A DNA stretch of 64,000 nucleotides from Natrinema longum. GTDB taxonomy: Archaea > Halobacteriota > Halobacteria > Halobacteriales > Natrialbaceae. Below, one piece after another: positions 26,421-35,848 of this stretch. Position 1 is the stretch's first letter, and each line of letters starts with the position of its first letter. Location of the stretch: positions 1,054,001 to 1,118,000 of the forward strand of contig NZ_CP071463.1 in assembly GCF_017352095.1 (NCBI RefSeq). The letters run 5' to 3'. The notes under the pieces were generated by a model. That model worked only from the letters and a program-made list of their open reading frames with translations, made no database searches and had not been told where the DNA came from. The position numbers and the translations under genes are program-made.

Positions 26421-28394
26421 TCAGTCGTCGGCGGGCGCTGCGCCGCTGCCGCCTTCGGCCTGCTCTTTCGTCCAGGCGAGCTTGCCACCGGCGGCGAGGA
26501 TTGCGCGTTCGCGCTCGGAGGCGTCCAGCGTCGCCGTGTACTCGTCTTCGCCGTTGATGCGGACGGTGAACTCCTCCTGTCCGCTGGTGACGGCGTCGTA
26601 GACGTCGTCGACGATCTCGACGTTGTCGCCCTGGTCGATGTTCTCGTAGGTGTCCTCGTCGATCGTCAGCGGGACGATCCCGAAGTTGAAGAGGTTCGCA
26701 CGGTGGATGCGTGCGAAGCTCTGTGCGAGGACACCCTCGATACCGAGGTACATCGGACAGAGAGCGGCGTGTTCTCGCGAGGAGCCCTGCCCGTAGTTCT
26801 CGCCGGCGACGAGGAAGCCGCCGTCGGCATCCAGTGCACGCTGGGCGAAGGTGTCATCGACGCGGCTGAGGGTGAACTCGCTCAGTTTAGGGACGTTCGA
26901 CCGGTACATCAGGATGTCCTGCGTCGCAGGGATGATGTGGTCGGTCGTGATGTTGTCCTCCATCTTCAGGAGCGCCTCACCCTCGATGTCGGTATCGAGC
27001 TGGTCCTTGAGCGGGACGTCGCCGATGTTCGGGCCCTTGATGAGCTCGTCGTCGACGGCTTCGTCGGGTGCGATGAGGTCGGTCTTCGATCCGTCGTACT
27101 CGTCGGGGAGCTCGACGCCGGGGGCCTCGAGATCGCCGAGTTCGTCTGCCAGGTTGCGCGGGTCGACGATTTCGCCTTTGAGCGACGCTGCGGCGGCGAC
27201 TTCCGGCGAACAGAGGTAGACGTTGTCGTCTTCGATGCCCGAGCGACCCTCGAAGTTGCGGTTGAAGGTACGCAGCGAGACCGAATCCGAGGACGGCACG
27301 TGACCGATGCCGATACAGGCACCACACGTCGCCTCGGAGAAGTTGACGCCGGCGGCCATCATCTCCGCGACCCAGCCCTCGCGGGCGAGCATCTCGGAGG
27401 CCTGCTTGGAGCCGGGTGCGACGATCGTCTCGGTCTCCATCGAGGTTTCGCGGCCCTCGAGCATCTTGGCGACGGGGAGGATGTCCTCGTAGCCGCCGTT
27501 CGTACAGGAGCCGACGATGACCTGCTCGACGGATTCGCCTTCGACTTCGCTGACGGGAACGACCTTGTCCGGCATCGAGGGCTGTGCGATCAGCGGCTCG
27601 AGGTCGGAGAGGTCGACGACGATCTCGTCGTCGTAGTCGGCGTCGTCGTCGGGCTGGAGCTCGACGTACTCGTCGCCGCGGCCGACGCGCTGGAGGTAAT
27701 CCTCGGTCTGCTCGTCGGTCGGGAAGATCGACGTGGTCGCGCCGAGCTCGGTGCCCATGTTGGTGATGGTCATCCGCTCGGGTGCGGTCAGGGTTTCGAC
27801 GCCCGGACCGGTGTACTCGAGGATCTTGCCGACGCCGCCCTTGACCGAGAGGCGACGGAGCATCTCGAGGATGATGTCTTTCGCGGTGGCCCACTCGGGG
27901 AGCTCGCCCTCGAGGCGGACGTTGACGACTTCGGGCATCTCGATGTAGTAGGGAGCGCCGCCCATGGCGACGGTGACGTCGATCCCGCCAGCGCCGATGG
28001 CGAGTTCGCCGAGGCCGCCGGGCGTGGGCGTGTGGCTGTCCGAACCCAGCAGCGTCTTGCCGGGGGCCGCGAAGTTCTCGCGGTGGACGTTGTGGCAGAT
28101 ACCGTTACCGGGTCGGGAGAAGTGAGCGCCGTATTTACCGGCTGCAGAGCGGAGGAAACGGTGGTCGTCGGTATTCTTAAAGTCGAACTGATAAGTCTGG
28201 TGGTCGCAGTACTGCGCTGCGATCTCGGTCTGGACCTCGTCTAGCCCCATCGCTTCGAACTGGAGCCAGACCATGGTCCCGGTCGTGTCCTGCGTAAGTA
28301 CCTGATCGATCTCGATCCCGATTTCCTCGCCGGTCTCGAGTTCGCCCTCGACGAGGTGGTCGTCGAGAATCTTTTCGGTGAGAGTCTGTCCCAT
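26421..28394 (-). CDS. acn: Aconitate hydratase
   Basis: From the ATG at 28394 (MGQTLTEKILDDHL) the protein has 657 residues, the usual length in haloarchaea; longer upstream frames are basic and non-homologous. Cluster ligands are visible in VGSCTNGGYEDI and ATCGACIGIG, and the swivel domain contains NYGQGSSREHAALCP. It isomerises citrate to isocitrate through a [4Fe-4S] cluster in the citric acid cycle. It stands alone, divergent from the dUTPase gene across 277 bases that must hold both promoters. A 637-codon open frame on the other strand is a GC-rich shadow. Confidence 0.96.
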   Translation of the reverse strand: MGQTLTEKILDDHLVEGELETGEEIGIEIDQVLTQDTTGTMVWLQFEAMGLDEVQTEIAAQYCDHQTYQFDFKNTDDHRFLRSAAGKYGAHFSRPGNGICHNVHRENFAAPGKTLLGSDSHTPTPGGLGELAIGAGGIDVTVAMGGAPYYIEMPEVVNVRLEGELPEWATAKDIILEMLRRLSVKGGVGKILEYTGPGVETLTAPERMTITNMGTELGATTSIFPTDEQTEDYLQRVGRGDEYVELQPDDDADYDDEIVVDLSDLEPLIAQPSMPDKVVPVSEVEGESVEQVIVGSCTNGGYEDILPVAKMLEGRETSMETETIVAPGSKQASEMLAREGWVAEMMAAGVNFSEATCGACIGIGHVPSSDSVSLRTFNRNFEGRSGIEDDNVYLCSPEVAAAASLKGEIVDPRNLADELGDLEAPGVELPDEYDGSKTDLIAPDEAVDDELIKGPNIGDVPLKDQLDTDIEGEALLKMEDNITTDHIIPATQDILMYRSNVPKLSEFTLSRVDDTFAQRALDADGGFLVAGENYGQGSSREHAALCPMYLGIEGVLAQSFARIHRANLFNFGIVPLTIDEDTYENIDQGDNVEIVDDVYDAVTSGQEEFTVRINGEDEYTATLDASERERAILAAGGKLAWTKEQAEGGSGAAPADD

Positions 28395-28671
28395 AGCACC
28401 CAGAACTGGGCTTTCCGTCCTGATAAATCCAGCGTGTTTCTGCGAGCGGCGACCGCCGTCAGGGGTCCAAAGCGGAGGGTATCGAGTGAGTATCGCCCAA
28501 CGAGTGACCGTTCGTTCACCGTTGGGAACCGTTCCACCCCATACGTCGCTTCGATCGGGGTGCCGACCGGTCCCGCGCAACGAGTGCGTGTCGAACGGTA
28601 CCGAACTGGTGGGGCGATTCGAACGGATACGCTTTTCTCGTCGCCGCGGCGTTGGGTGGACAGACAACGTC

Positions 28672-29157
28672 ATGTTCCGCTCCGGTGCCTTCGTTGCCGA
28701 CCACGTCTCGCCGACGACCGACGCACAGATCCAGCCAAACGGGGTTGATCTCACCGCGGACGTCGTCTTCGAGCAGCTCGAACCGGGCCGCATCGGCCGG
28801 GACGGCAAGGAGATCGGCGACCGGATCGCCCGCCCGCTCGAGGAACTCGAGCAGAAGCATCCCGACACTTACTACCTGCCCGAGGGCTCCTACGTCGTCC
28901 GCTACGGCGAACGGATCGCGATTCCGAACGGACACGTCGGGTTCGTCTATCCTCGCTCGTCGCTCATGCGCAACTCCTGTATGCTCAATACGGCGGTGTG
29001 GGACGCCGGCTACGAGGGTCGCGGGGAGGGCCTGTTGCAGGTCCACCACGACATCGAACTCGAGCGTGGGGCCCGGATCGCCCAGCTGGTCTTCGCCGAA
29101 GCCGACCACGAGGAGGTCTACGACGGCAGCTATCAGGGCGAGAACCTCGAGTCGTAG
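28672..29157 (+). CDS. dCTP deaminase/dUTPase family protein
   Basis: This is a 161-residue protein from the ATG at 28672 (MFRSGAFVADHV). It contains IQPNGVDLTADVVF near 20, PRSSLMRNSCMLN near 90-102 (the RSSLxR substrate motif) and WDAGYEGRGEGLLQ near 108. This is the trimeric dUTPase/Dcd fold that clears dUTP or deaminates dCTP to limit uracil in DNA. Haloarchaeal members are annotated either way; the two activities cannot be separated by eye. It ends 21 bases before the convergent P-type ATPase. Confidence 0.88.
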   Translation: MFRSGAFVADHVSPTTDAQIQPNGVDLTADVVFEQLEPGRIGRDGKEIGDRIARPLEELEQKHPDTYYLPEGSYVVRYGERIAIPNGHVGFVYPRSSLMRNSCMLNTAVWDAGYEGRGEGLLQVHHDIELERGARIAQLVFAEADHEEVYDGSYQGENLES

Positions 29158-29178
29158 ACGGCCGCCCGCTCGCAGCGA

Positions 29179-31725
29179 TCAGTCCTCGACGAGCGAGCGT
29201 TCCGCGTTTCCAACGATCAGGAAGGTGCTGGCGACGACGGCGACGGTAGTGACGAGCGGGTTGACGGCCCCGAGTACGGCGGCGGGAATCGCGATCGCGT
29301 TGTAGACGAACGCCAGGGCGAGGTTCTGCCGGAGCCGATCGCGTGCAGCCCCTGCCAGGGCGAACGCGTCCTCGACCGCCACGAGGTCGTCGTCGACGAT
29401 CGCGATATCCGCCGCGTCGGCCGCGAGCGCCGTCCCGCTACCCAGCGAGATCCCCAGATCGGCGGCGGCGAGGGCCGGTGCATCGTTCGTCCCGTCTCCG
29501 ACCATCGCCACTCGATTATCCGCTCGCAATCGCTCTACGGCCGCCGTCTTCCCGTTCGGCGGCACGCCGGCGAAGACGTCGTCCACGCCGGAATGGCGTT
29601 CGAACACCTCGGCGGCCGTTCGGTCGTCGCCGGTCAGAACGACGATATCGGTTCCGGACTCGTCCAGCGCCGCGATCGTCTCGTCCCACCCTTCGCGGGG
29701 CTCGTCGCCGACGATCACGACTCCCTCCGCGGTCCCGTCTCGTCCGACGACGACCGGGAGCCGTCCGGCCGCCCGCGCGCGGTCGATCCGCGCCTCGAGG
29801 TCGCCCTCGAGCGTCCAGTCTCGCTCCCGGAAGAGGTCGGGATGACCGACCAGCACCGTCCGGCCGTCGACGGTCCCCTCGACGCCGGTCGCGTGGGTTC
29901 GGAACTCCTCGACCGCCGTGTCGACCGTCGTGGACCCGCCGTCCGCTCGAGTCGCCTCCCCATCTGCCGCGGAATCGGGGGCGAAGGCTTCGGTGATCGC
30001 CGCCGCCGCCGGATGGGCCGCACGCCGCTCGAGGGCGACGGCGGCCGCCAAGAGATCGTCGGGCGCGTCGACCTCGCGAACGGTCATGTCGCCGGTCGTG
30101 AGCGTGCCGGTCTTGTCGAAGACGACGACGTCGACTGCACGAAGGCGTTCGAAGACCGTCTCGTCGAAGACGACGATCCCGCGCTCGAGGGCGGCCTGCA
30201 GGCTCGCGGCGACGGAGTACGACGTGGCGAACCCAAGCGCCCACGGGCTCGCCACCATGAGCGTCATGAGGACGGCCAGCGAGGCGGTCACTCCGGTCTC
30301 CCCGGCGACGAACGACCCACCACCGACGAGGACGGCAGCGACGAGGACGAGCGGGACGATGGTCCCCGCGGCGTCGTCACCGCGGCGGGTGACGCCGTGG
30401 TCCGCGCTCTGGACGTTCCAGACGACCCGCGTGAGCCGATCGATGCTGCTGGTCGTGCGTTCGCCGACGTCGACGACCGCCGCATCGGTCGTCACGACCG
30501 ATCCCCCGACCAGGTCGTCCCCCTCCCGTTTCGTGACCGGGAGCGATTCCCCGGTCACCACGGCCTCGTCGACCGTACACTCGCCGTCCGCCAGCGTCCC
30601 GTCGACGGGGATCCGTTCGCCCTCCCGGACGAGGACGCGATCGCCGGTCTCGAGGTCGGCGACGGGGATATCCGTCGTCGATCCGTCCGAGGCGTACAGC
30701 CGGGCCGTATCGACCTGCGAGACGGTGAGGTCGGTGAGCCGGTCGGTCGCGCGGCGTTTGATCGTCGCCTCGTAGTAGGTCGCGCCCATCACGACCGCGG
30801 CCACGACGATCGTCAGATCGAAGTACAGATCGTTGCGCCCGAGTCCGGAGACGACGATGCTGAAGCCGTACGCACTGAGTACCGTCAGCGCCGCGAGCAG
30901 GTCCGTCGTCGGTCGGCGAAGTTTCAGGCTGACGTACGCACCCCGCAGGAGGGGACCGCCGGTCAGGTAGACGATCGCCCCCGTCATCACGAGAAACAGG
31001 GGCAGATAGAGCGGCCCGCTGAAGCCCGTAAACGCGTCCTCGAAGTGTGCGATGGCTCCCCAGTCGGTAAAGGAGGTCAGGAACATCGGATAGAGAACCG
31101 CCACGAACGGGAGCAAGAGGAAGGATCCGAAGACGACCCCCACCACGTACCGCATCTCGAGCATGTCTTCCGAGCGGCGCTTCCGGAGCCCGGACATCTC
31201 GCGCGAGCGCCGGGTCCCCCCGGTCTCGTCGTCGGCGGTCGCGTCCGCTCGGAGGTACGCCGTGTAGCCGAGTCGACTCAGCACGTCTTCGAGCGCGTCC
31301 GCCGAGATCCGGTCGGGGTCGTGATCGACCCGGACCGTCTCGGTGACGTAACTCGCCTCGGCGTCGGTCACGCCGTCGCGATCCTCGGCGACGGACTCGA
31401 GGAACGCCTCGCAGGTCGCCGAGTGCATCCCGTCGACCCGGAAGAACGTTCGGCTGGCCGCGGGTCCGTCGGGTTCCTCAGTCGGCCGTCGGCCTCGCTC
31501 ACGGCTGTGCCGTTCGCGTATCCGAGGCTGCGAAGCCGCCTCGCCTCGCTCGCTATCGCTCCGGTCGGCAGCGTCGTCGCCGCCCGTCCCGTATTCGGCG
31601 GCGATATCGCGACAGCCGGTCGAACAAAAGCCGTCCGACGCCGTCTCGTCGGTGCGCTCCGGGAGCGCCGTCCCGCAGAGCCGACAGCAGTCGCGTCGGT
31701 CGTTCCCCGCGCGTCGATTACTCAC
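29179..31725 (-). CDS. P1B-type heavy-metal ATPase with altered metal-site motifs
   Basis: The protein is about 848 residues from the GTG at 31725 (an in-frame GTG at 31734 is an alternative). The N-terminus has a Cys-rich segment (CCRLCG...FCSTGC), then an HMA-like domain with GMHSATCEAFLE, where the first Cys of GMxCxxC is Ser. Membrane helices follow, then TGES, the phosphorylation motif DKTGTLT, an HP-like AAHPAAAA and GDGTNDAPAL. The sixth helix has ASPWALGFATS where CPC is expected. The fold and ATPase machinery look intact, so it is probably an active membrane pump of unusual specificity. Metal cannot be predicted. Confidence 0.9.
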   Translation of the reverse strand: MSNRRAGNDRRDCCRLCGTALPERTDETASDGFCSTGCRDIAAEYGTGGDDAADRSDSERGEAASQPRIRERHSRERGRRPTEEPDGPAASRTFFRVDGMHSATCEAFLESVAEDRDGVTDAEASYVTETVRVDHDPDRISADALEDVLSRLGYTAYLRADATADDETGGTRRSREMSGLRKRRSEDMLEMRYVVGVVFGSFLLLPFVAVLYPMFLTSFTDWGAIAHFEDAFTGFSGPLYLPLFLVMTGAIVYLTGGPLLRGAYVSLKLRRPTTDLLAALTVLSAYGFSIVVSGLGRNDLYFDLTIVVAAVVMGATYYEATIKRRATDRLTDLTVSQVDTARLYASDGSTTDIPVADLETGDRVLVREGERIPVDGTLADGECTVDEAVVTGESLPVTKREGDDLVGGSVVTTDAAVVDVGERTTSSIDRLTRVVWNVQSADHGVTRRGDDAAGTIVPLVLVAAVLVGGGSFVAGETGVTASLAVLMTLMVASPWALGFATSYSVAASLQAALERGIVVFDETVFERLRAVDVVVFDKTGTLTTGDMTVREVDAPDDLLAAAVALERRAAHPAAAAITEAFAPDSAADGEATRADGGSTTVDTAVEEFRTHATGVEGTVDGRTVLVGHPDLFRERDWTLEGDLEARIDRARAAGRLPVVVGRDGTAEGVVIVGDEPREGWDETIAALDESGTDIVVLTGDDRTAAEVFERHSGVDDVFAGVPPNGKTAAVERLRADNRVAMVGDGTNDAPALAAADLGISLGSGTALAADAADIAIVDDDLVAVEDAFALAGAARDRLRQNLALAFVYNAIAIPAAVLGAVNPLVTTVAVVASTFLIVGNAERSLVED

Positions 31726-31892
31726 AGGAGCCACTGCGTGTTCGACGGCAATAACAGTGGCCGATCCGACCGATTCGTCGCCCGGCGTCTCCGCTCGGGG
31801 GCGTCCACGCTCAGACGGACACCTGTCGGCCAGTGCCGGCCCAGCCCCGATCCGCTGTGGCGGTGTGCCGGACCCATGACAGCCAAACCGTC

Positions 31893-33269
31893 TCAGCGTC
31901 GTTCGACGACGGTCCCCTCTTCACCAACCGCGACCGCCCGCTCGCCGGCAGTCCCGATCGAAACGGCCAGTAGCGGCTCCGGGACGCGCACGTCGACGAC
32001 CGTCCAGCCGGCCGCCGCGGGGCGCTCGTAGATCGCGCCGTTGGCGTCGCAGGCGATCGTCTCTCCCTCACGGCGAGCGAGGCCACAGATGGCCTCCTCA
32101 CCGACTCGTTCGGGCGTCCACGTCGACCCGCCGTAGCGGTGGACGATCCCGTCGTCCGCGCTCACGAGGCAGTCGCCCAGTCCAAGCGTCGCGGGGGTCT
32201 CGAGGGTCCCACTGGCGTCCCCCAGCCCGACGCGATCGAACGACTCGCCGCCGTCGGTCGTCTCGAAGACGGCGTCGTTCGTATCACAGCAGTAGCCGAC
32301 CGACGCGTCCGCGAGGGCGATCCCGCTCAGACTCGAACCGCTGCCGGGTGTGACCGGCTCGTCCCACGAGCACTCGCCGTCCCCGTATCGACCGCGGAGT
32401 ACCGCGCCGGAGCCGTTGATCAGCAGGACCGTCTCGTCGCCGCTTGGTCCCCCGACAGCGACGCCAAGCCAGTTGTCGGTGATCTCCGCAGGTGCCGTGT
32501 AGTCCGTGTGAAGCCCCGTCTCGGCCTCGAGTCGACCGACCGAACCGCTGTCGCCCGCGATCCAGACCGCTCGGCCGCCGTCGGTCGCGTCGACGCCGTT
32601 GAGTTCGTCGCCCTCGGCGGCCGGCCCGTCCGCGAGGGTGATCGACCACTCGAGGTCGGCCCCGTCACCGTCGGCAGGATCGCCGGTGAGGACCAGGCCG
32701 TCCTCGCCCACGGCGTGGACCGCGCCGCTCTCGGTCACGCAGACGTCACGGAGCGTCGCCTCGGTGGGAACGTCGACGAGACGCCAGCGGCGGGTGCGCT
32801 CGTCCTCGCTCGCCCGGTCGGCGTCGGTCTCGCCGCTCCCCACGACCTCGCCGCTGGCGTCGGCCTCAGCACTGCTCTCGGTCTGGCCGCCCCCGCTACT
32901 GGCGTGCTCGAGGGGTCCGGTCTCCCCGTCCCTCGTTCGCCCGGCAGCTGTCACGTCACGCGCTCGGTCGACCGTCGGTCCGTCAGCCTCCCGATCGGCG
33001 GTGGATCCGTCACCGTCTCGGTCGGCCGCGGGAGCAGCGTCTCGCTCCGCCGTGGACTCGCCGTCGGCTCGATCCGACCGACCCCGAACGTACAGAACGA
33101 TCGGCGGAACGACGTAGGAGGCGAGTGCGAGGACGATGAACCCGCGATGGAAGATCGTCAGCGTTCCGAACGCGGTCAGGCCGGCCGTCGCGACCGCGTG
33201 GATCCACGTCTTCGTATAGCTGCGAAAAAACGAGACGAATCCGTCGCCGGAACGCGAGTGGGTGGCCAT
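31893..33269 (-). CDS. Membrane-anchored beta-propeller protein (YCF48/HCF136-like repeats)
   Basis: This is a 458-residue protein. Residues about 13-62 form two hydrophobic helices. Residues 65-190 are a low-complexity, acidic Asp/Gly/Ala/Thr-rich linker. From about 195 on, repeats such as AVHAVGEDGLVLTGD, AVWIAGDSGSVGRLE and AVFETTDGGESFDRV resemble the YCF48/BNR type of propeller blade. Photosystem assembly cannot be its role here; a scaffold on the membrane is inferred. It is transcribed away from the DUF7127-like gene region and ends 159 bases before the P-type ATPase start. Confidence 0.65.
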   Translation of the reverse strand: MATHSRSGDGFVSFFRSYTKTWIHAVATAGLTAFGTLTIFHRGFIVLALASYVVPPIVLYVRGRSDRADGESTAERDAAPAADRDGDGSTADREADGPTVDRARDVTAAGRTRDGETGPLEHASSGGGQTESSAEADASGEVVGSGETDADRASEDERTRRWRLVDVPTEATLRDVCVTESGAVHAVGEDGLVLTGDPADGDGADLEWSITLADGPAAEGDELNGVDATDGGRAVWIAGDSGSVGRLEAETGLHTDYTAPAEITDNWLGVAVGGPSGDETVLLINGSGAVLRGRYGDGECSWDEPVTPGSGSSLSGIALADASVGYCCDTNDAVFETTDGGESFDRVGLGDASGTLETPATLGLGDCLVSADDGIVHRYGGSTWTPERVGEEAICGLARREGETIACDANGAIYERPAAAGWTVVDVRVPEPLLAVSIGTAGERAVAVGEEGTVVERR

Positions 33270-33447
33270 TGGTCGACTCCCGAGATTCGCATCACCCTAT
33301 CGGAGTAGCGAGCAAAAACGTACTGCAGGCACGTCCGCCGGATCGGCCGATCGATCGCCACGCGCGAGTGTCCCGTGGCTCGTCGATCGACCGACGCCGT
33401 GCGATTCGCCGACTCGTTCGAACTCGAGCGAGACGAGTACCGCCGTC

Positions 33448-33738
33448 TCACCGCCGGTGCGTCTCGAGCGAGACGCTGAGTACGCCGTTGTTGTAGACCG
33501 CGGTTCGCTCGTCGCCGAAGACGAGGTCGGGAGGGAGAGGCGTGACGGTTCGTTCGGCGACGCCGTCGGGCCGGTCGACCGCGATCCGAAGGCGACGCGG
33601 GCCGACTTCGACCGTCACGTCGTCGATAGTCGCGGGAGCGACATCGACGGCGGCGCGAAACCGATCGGCCCGTCCCTCGTACACGAACTGCGTGGGAACG
33701 GGAAACGACGCTGCTTCCGAGGACGGCGGGACAGCCAT
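33448..33738 (-). CDS. Hsp20/alpha-crystallin-like small protein (DUF7127-like)
   Basis: This is a 96-residue protein from the ATG at 33738. It is almost entirely beta-strand: VDVAPATIDDVTVEVGPRRLRIAVDRPDG, then DLVFGDERTAVYNNGVLSVSLETHRR. The terminal NNGVLSVSL mirrors the alpha-crystallin end motif, so a minimal Hsp20 fold is inferred, as in haloarchaeal DUF7127 proteins. It has no IxI tail. The role is unknown, perhaps a chaperone-like binding protein. Confidence 0.6.
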   Translation of the reverse strand: MAVPPSSEAASFPVPTQFVYEGRADRFRAAVDVAPATIDDVTVEVGPRRLRIAVDRPDGVAERTVTPLPPDLVFGDERTAVYNNGVLSVSLETHRR

Positions 33739-33876
33739 GCATCCACGTTTCCACGACGAGTGGAAACTCCCCGGCTGGACAGTTGTACGTTTGATATGTG
33801 GTTTTCGTCGTCTTTCTCGCCGGGTTCGTTGCTCGCGAGCGCCGACGACCCCGTCGACCCCAATCGGTCGACTCCC

Positions 33877-35463
33877 TCACAGATATCCGAGATCGGCCAG
33901 TCGCTCCTTCGTTCCCTCCTGCATCTCCACCTCGCCCGACGCGCCGCTCTCGGCGAGGGGGTCGAATCGCTCCTCGAGTCGCCGCCGTAGCGCCCGGACC
34001 CGCACGGGCTCTTCCTCGCTGCGATCGGTGTGCTCGAACGGATCGGTCGGGACGTGGTGCAGGCGCTCGAAGCCGTCGTCGCCGCGGACGTACTTGTGCT
34101 CGCGCGTACGGACCGCCCGCAGCCGGCGGTCGAATTCTCTGACCCGGTCCGGAACCTCGCCGAACCGCGCCTCGAGACGCTCGATCGAGGGCTGAGGGGC
34201 GACGTACTCGGCGAAGACGGCCTCGCGTGGCTCCGCGTCCGACTCGGGGTGAAGCGACCGACTCGACCACTGGTCGCGTAGCTCGGGGTCGTCGATACCG
34301 GCGGTCTCGAGCAGCGTCGCGGGAAGATCGAGCAAGCTGACGAGCTCGTTGCGTGTGTCGCCGTCGGTAAAGGGGCCGCCGTGACAGACCAGCGGGACGT
34401 TGAGCAGCGTGTCGTAGAGGTTGTACTGGTGGCCGAAAAACCCGTGCTCGCCGACGTGCTCGCCGTGATCGCCACAGACGACGAACAGGGTGTCTTCCCA
34501 CTCGTCGCGGGCCTCGAGCGTGGCCCGAAGCCGGCCGATCTGGTGATCGACGTAGGCGAGTTCGGCCCGGTAGAGCCCCCTGAGGAGGGCGAACTCGTGG
34601 TCGGAGATGTCGTAGTCGCCGCAGTCGTATGCGCGGGGATCCTGCCTGATAGCGGTCGCAGCCTCGTAACTGGCACCGTCGGGGAGGAACCGTTCGGCGT
34701 ACGCCTTCGGCGGGTCGTACTGGACGTGGGGTTCGATGAAGTTACAGAACAGAAAGAACGGTTGGTCGTCGTCCCTGTCCGCGAGCCAGCCGTCGATCCA
34801 GGCCGTCGACCGGCTGGAACCGTCGTCCCCCGCCGGCTGGAACAGTTCGCTGTAGAGGATGTTCGCGGCGTTGACGATCGGATTCCCGTCGAAGAGTCGG
34901 CTGCGGGTCGCGACGAGTTTCTCCCGGAGATCCTCGCCGCGGACGACCGCACCCATGTCGGCGTCGGACTGGACGTACTGCCAGCCCTTGCGAAGGGTCT
35001 CGAATCCGCGATCGAAGCCGAACTCCTCGGTGATCCAGGTGTTGTTCGAGACGCCGACCGTCTCGAATCCCGCGTCGGCGAAGGCTTCGGGGACCGTCCG
35101 GAGGTCGTCGTCGAGATAGGTGTGCCCGCCGTGCGTGCCGTGTTCGGAGGAATAGGTACCGGTAAAAAACGACGCGTGAGAGGGCAGCGTCCAGGGCGCG
35201 GTCGCGAACGCGTTCTCGAACGCGGTTCCCTCCTCGGCGAGTCGCGTCAGCGTCGGCGTCGACCGTGTGCTGACGGGACGGGTACTCGAGCCGGTTCGGT
35301 CACGGGGGACAGATTGCAGTCCGACGTGATCGGGAGTCATCGGTCGGCCGTCCGCAAACCGCTGCACCCCGACGCTTTTCGCCCGGGCCGTATCGAGAAC
35401 CACGAAAACGACGTTCCGCACAGTACGATGTGACTCGTCCTCACGTCCGTTAGCGTCAGACAT
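33877..35463 (-). CDS. Sulfatase-like hydrolase (alkaline phosphatase superfamily)
   Basis: This is a 528-residue protein from the ATG at 35463. It starts with the metal motif NVVFVVLDTARA, then ATAPWTLPSHASFFTG, where the nucleophile lies in WTLPSH rather than the CxPSR of formylglycine sulfatases, and later VCGDHGEHVGEHGFFGHQ with metal Asp/His. Members without the Cys are usually phospho- or sulfo-transferases or hydrolases of uncertain substrate. No signal peptide is seen, so a cytoplasmic or membrane-adjacent role is likely. The C-terminal 150 residues are charged and specific to this group. Confidence 0.85.
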   Translation of the reverse strand: MSDANGREDESHRTVRNVVFVVLDTARAKSVGVQRFADGRPMTPDHVGLQSVPRDRTGSSTRPVSTRSTPTLTRLAEEGTAFENAFATAPWTLPSHASFFTGTYSSEHGTHGGHTYLDDDLRTVPEAFADAGFETVGVSNNTWITEEFGFDRGFETLRKGWQYVQSDADMGAVVRGEDLREKLVATRSRLFDGNPIVNAANILYSELFQPAGDDGSSRSTAWIDGWLADRDDDQPFFLFCNFIEPHVQYDPPKAYAERFLPDGASYEAATAIRQDPRAYDCGDYDISDHEFALLRGLYRAELAYVDHQIGRLRATLEARDEWEDTLFVVCGDHGEHVGEHGFFGHQYNLYDTLLNVPLVCHGGPFTDGDTRNELVSLLDLPATLLETAGIDDPELRDQWSSRSLHPESDAEPREAVFAEYVAPQPSIERLEARFGEVPDRVREFDRRLRAVRTREHKYVRGDDGFERLHHVPTDPFEHTDRSEEEPVRVRALRRRLEERFDPLAESGASGEVEMQEGTKERLADLGYL

Positions 35464-35848
35464 GGATAGACTACTTCAACGGCAGACAGGGAAGGTCACC
35501 GGCCCGGAGTATGCAGGCCCTAATCGAAGCGCGCGCCGGTTTTCGCCGGAAAAACCGTCCGCGTCGACACTGACCGATATCGATCCGAGAACGGCGGTCG
35601 TCAGACGGACCGCTGGCAGTCAGTACCGGCGACCCCCGCGATCCGTCCGTGGGTGGGCCGGTCACTCGGGACAGCAGCCCGTCTCAGTCACCGGTTCGGG
35701 AACGGGTATTCATCTGCCAGTCCAACGTTCATCCGGCCGGCCCGCGTACGCTCCACGAGCGGACGCGAGTGGCCCGACCGGCAGCGAGACCGGACACCCG
35801 GTTTCCCAGTGCCGGCAGCCACCAGCACCGTCGCTCGGAGGGTTTTCG
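35464..35848. other. Divergent intergenic region
   Basis: These 385 bases separate the sulfatase start from the next gene on the opposite strand and should contain both promoters. The open frame that crosses it lacks acidic bias and is a shadow. No repeat or RNA gene is seen. Confidence 0.4.

Noticed and set aside
26331-28244. 637-codon open frame opposite aconitase
   Set aside because: It is a GC-rich antisense shadow; the other strand encodes a complete aconitase with all cluster ligands.
29593-32031. 812-codon open frame opposite the P-type ATPase
   Set aside because: Its product is Arg/Asp-rich without domains, while the opposite strand has all P-type motifs.
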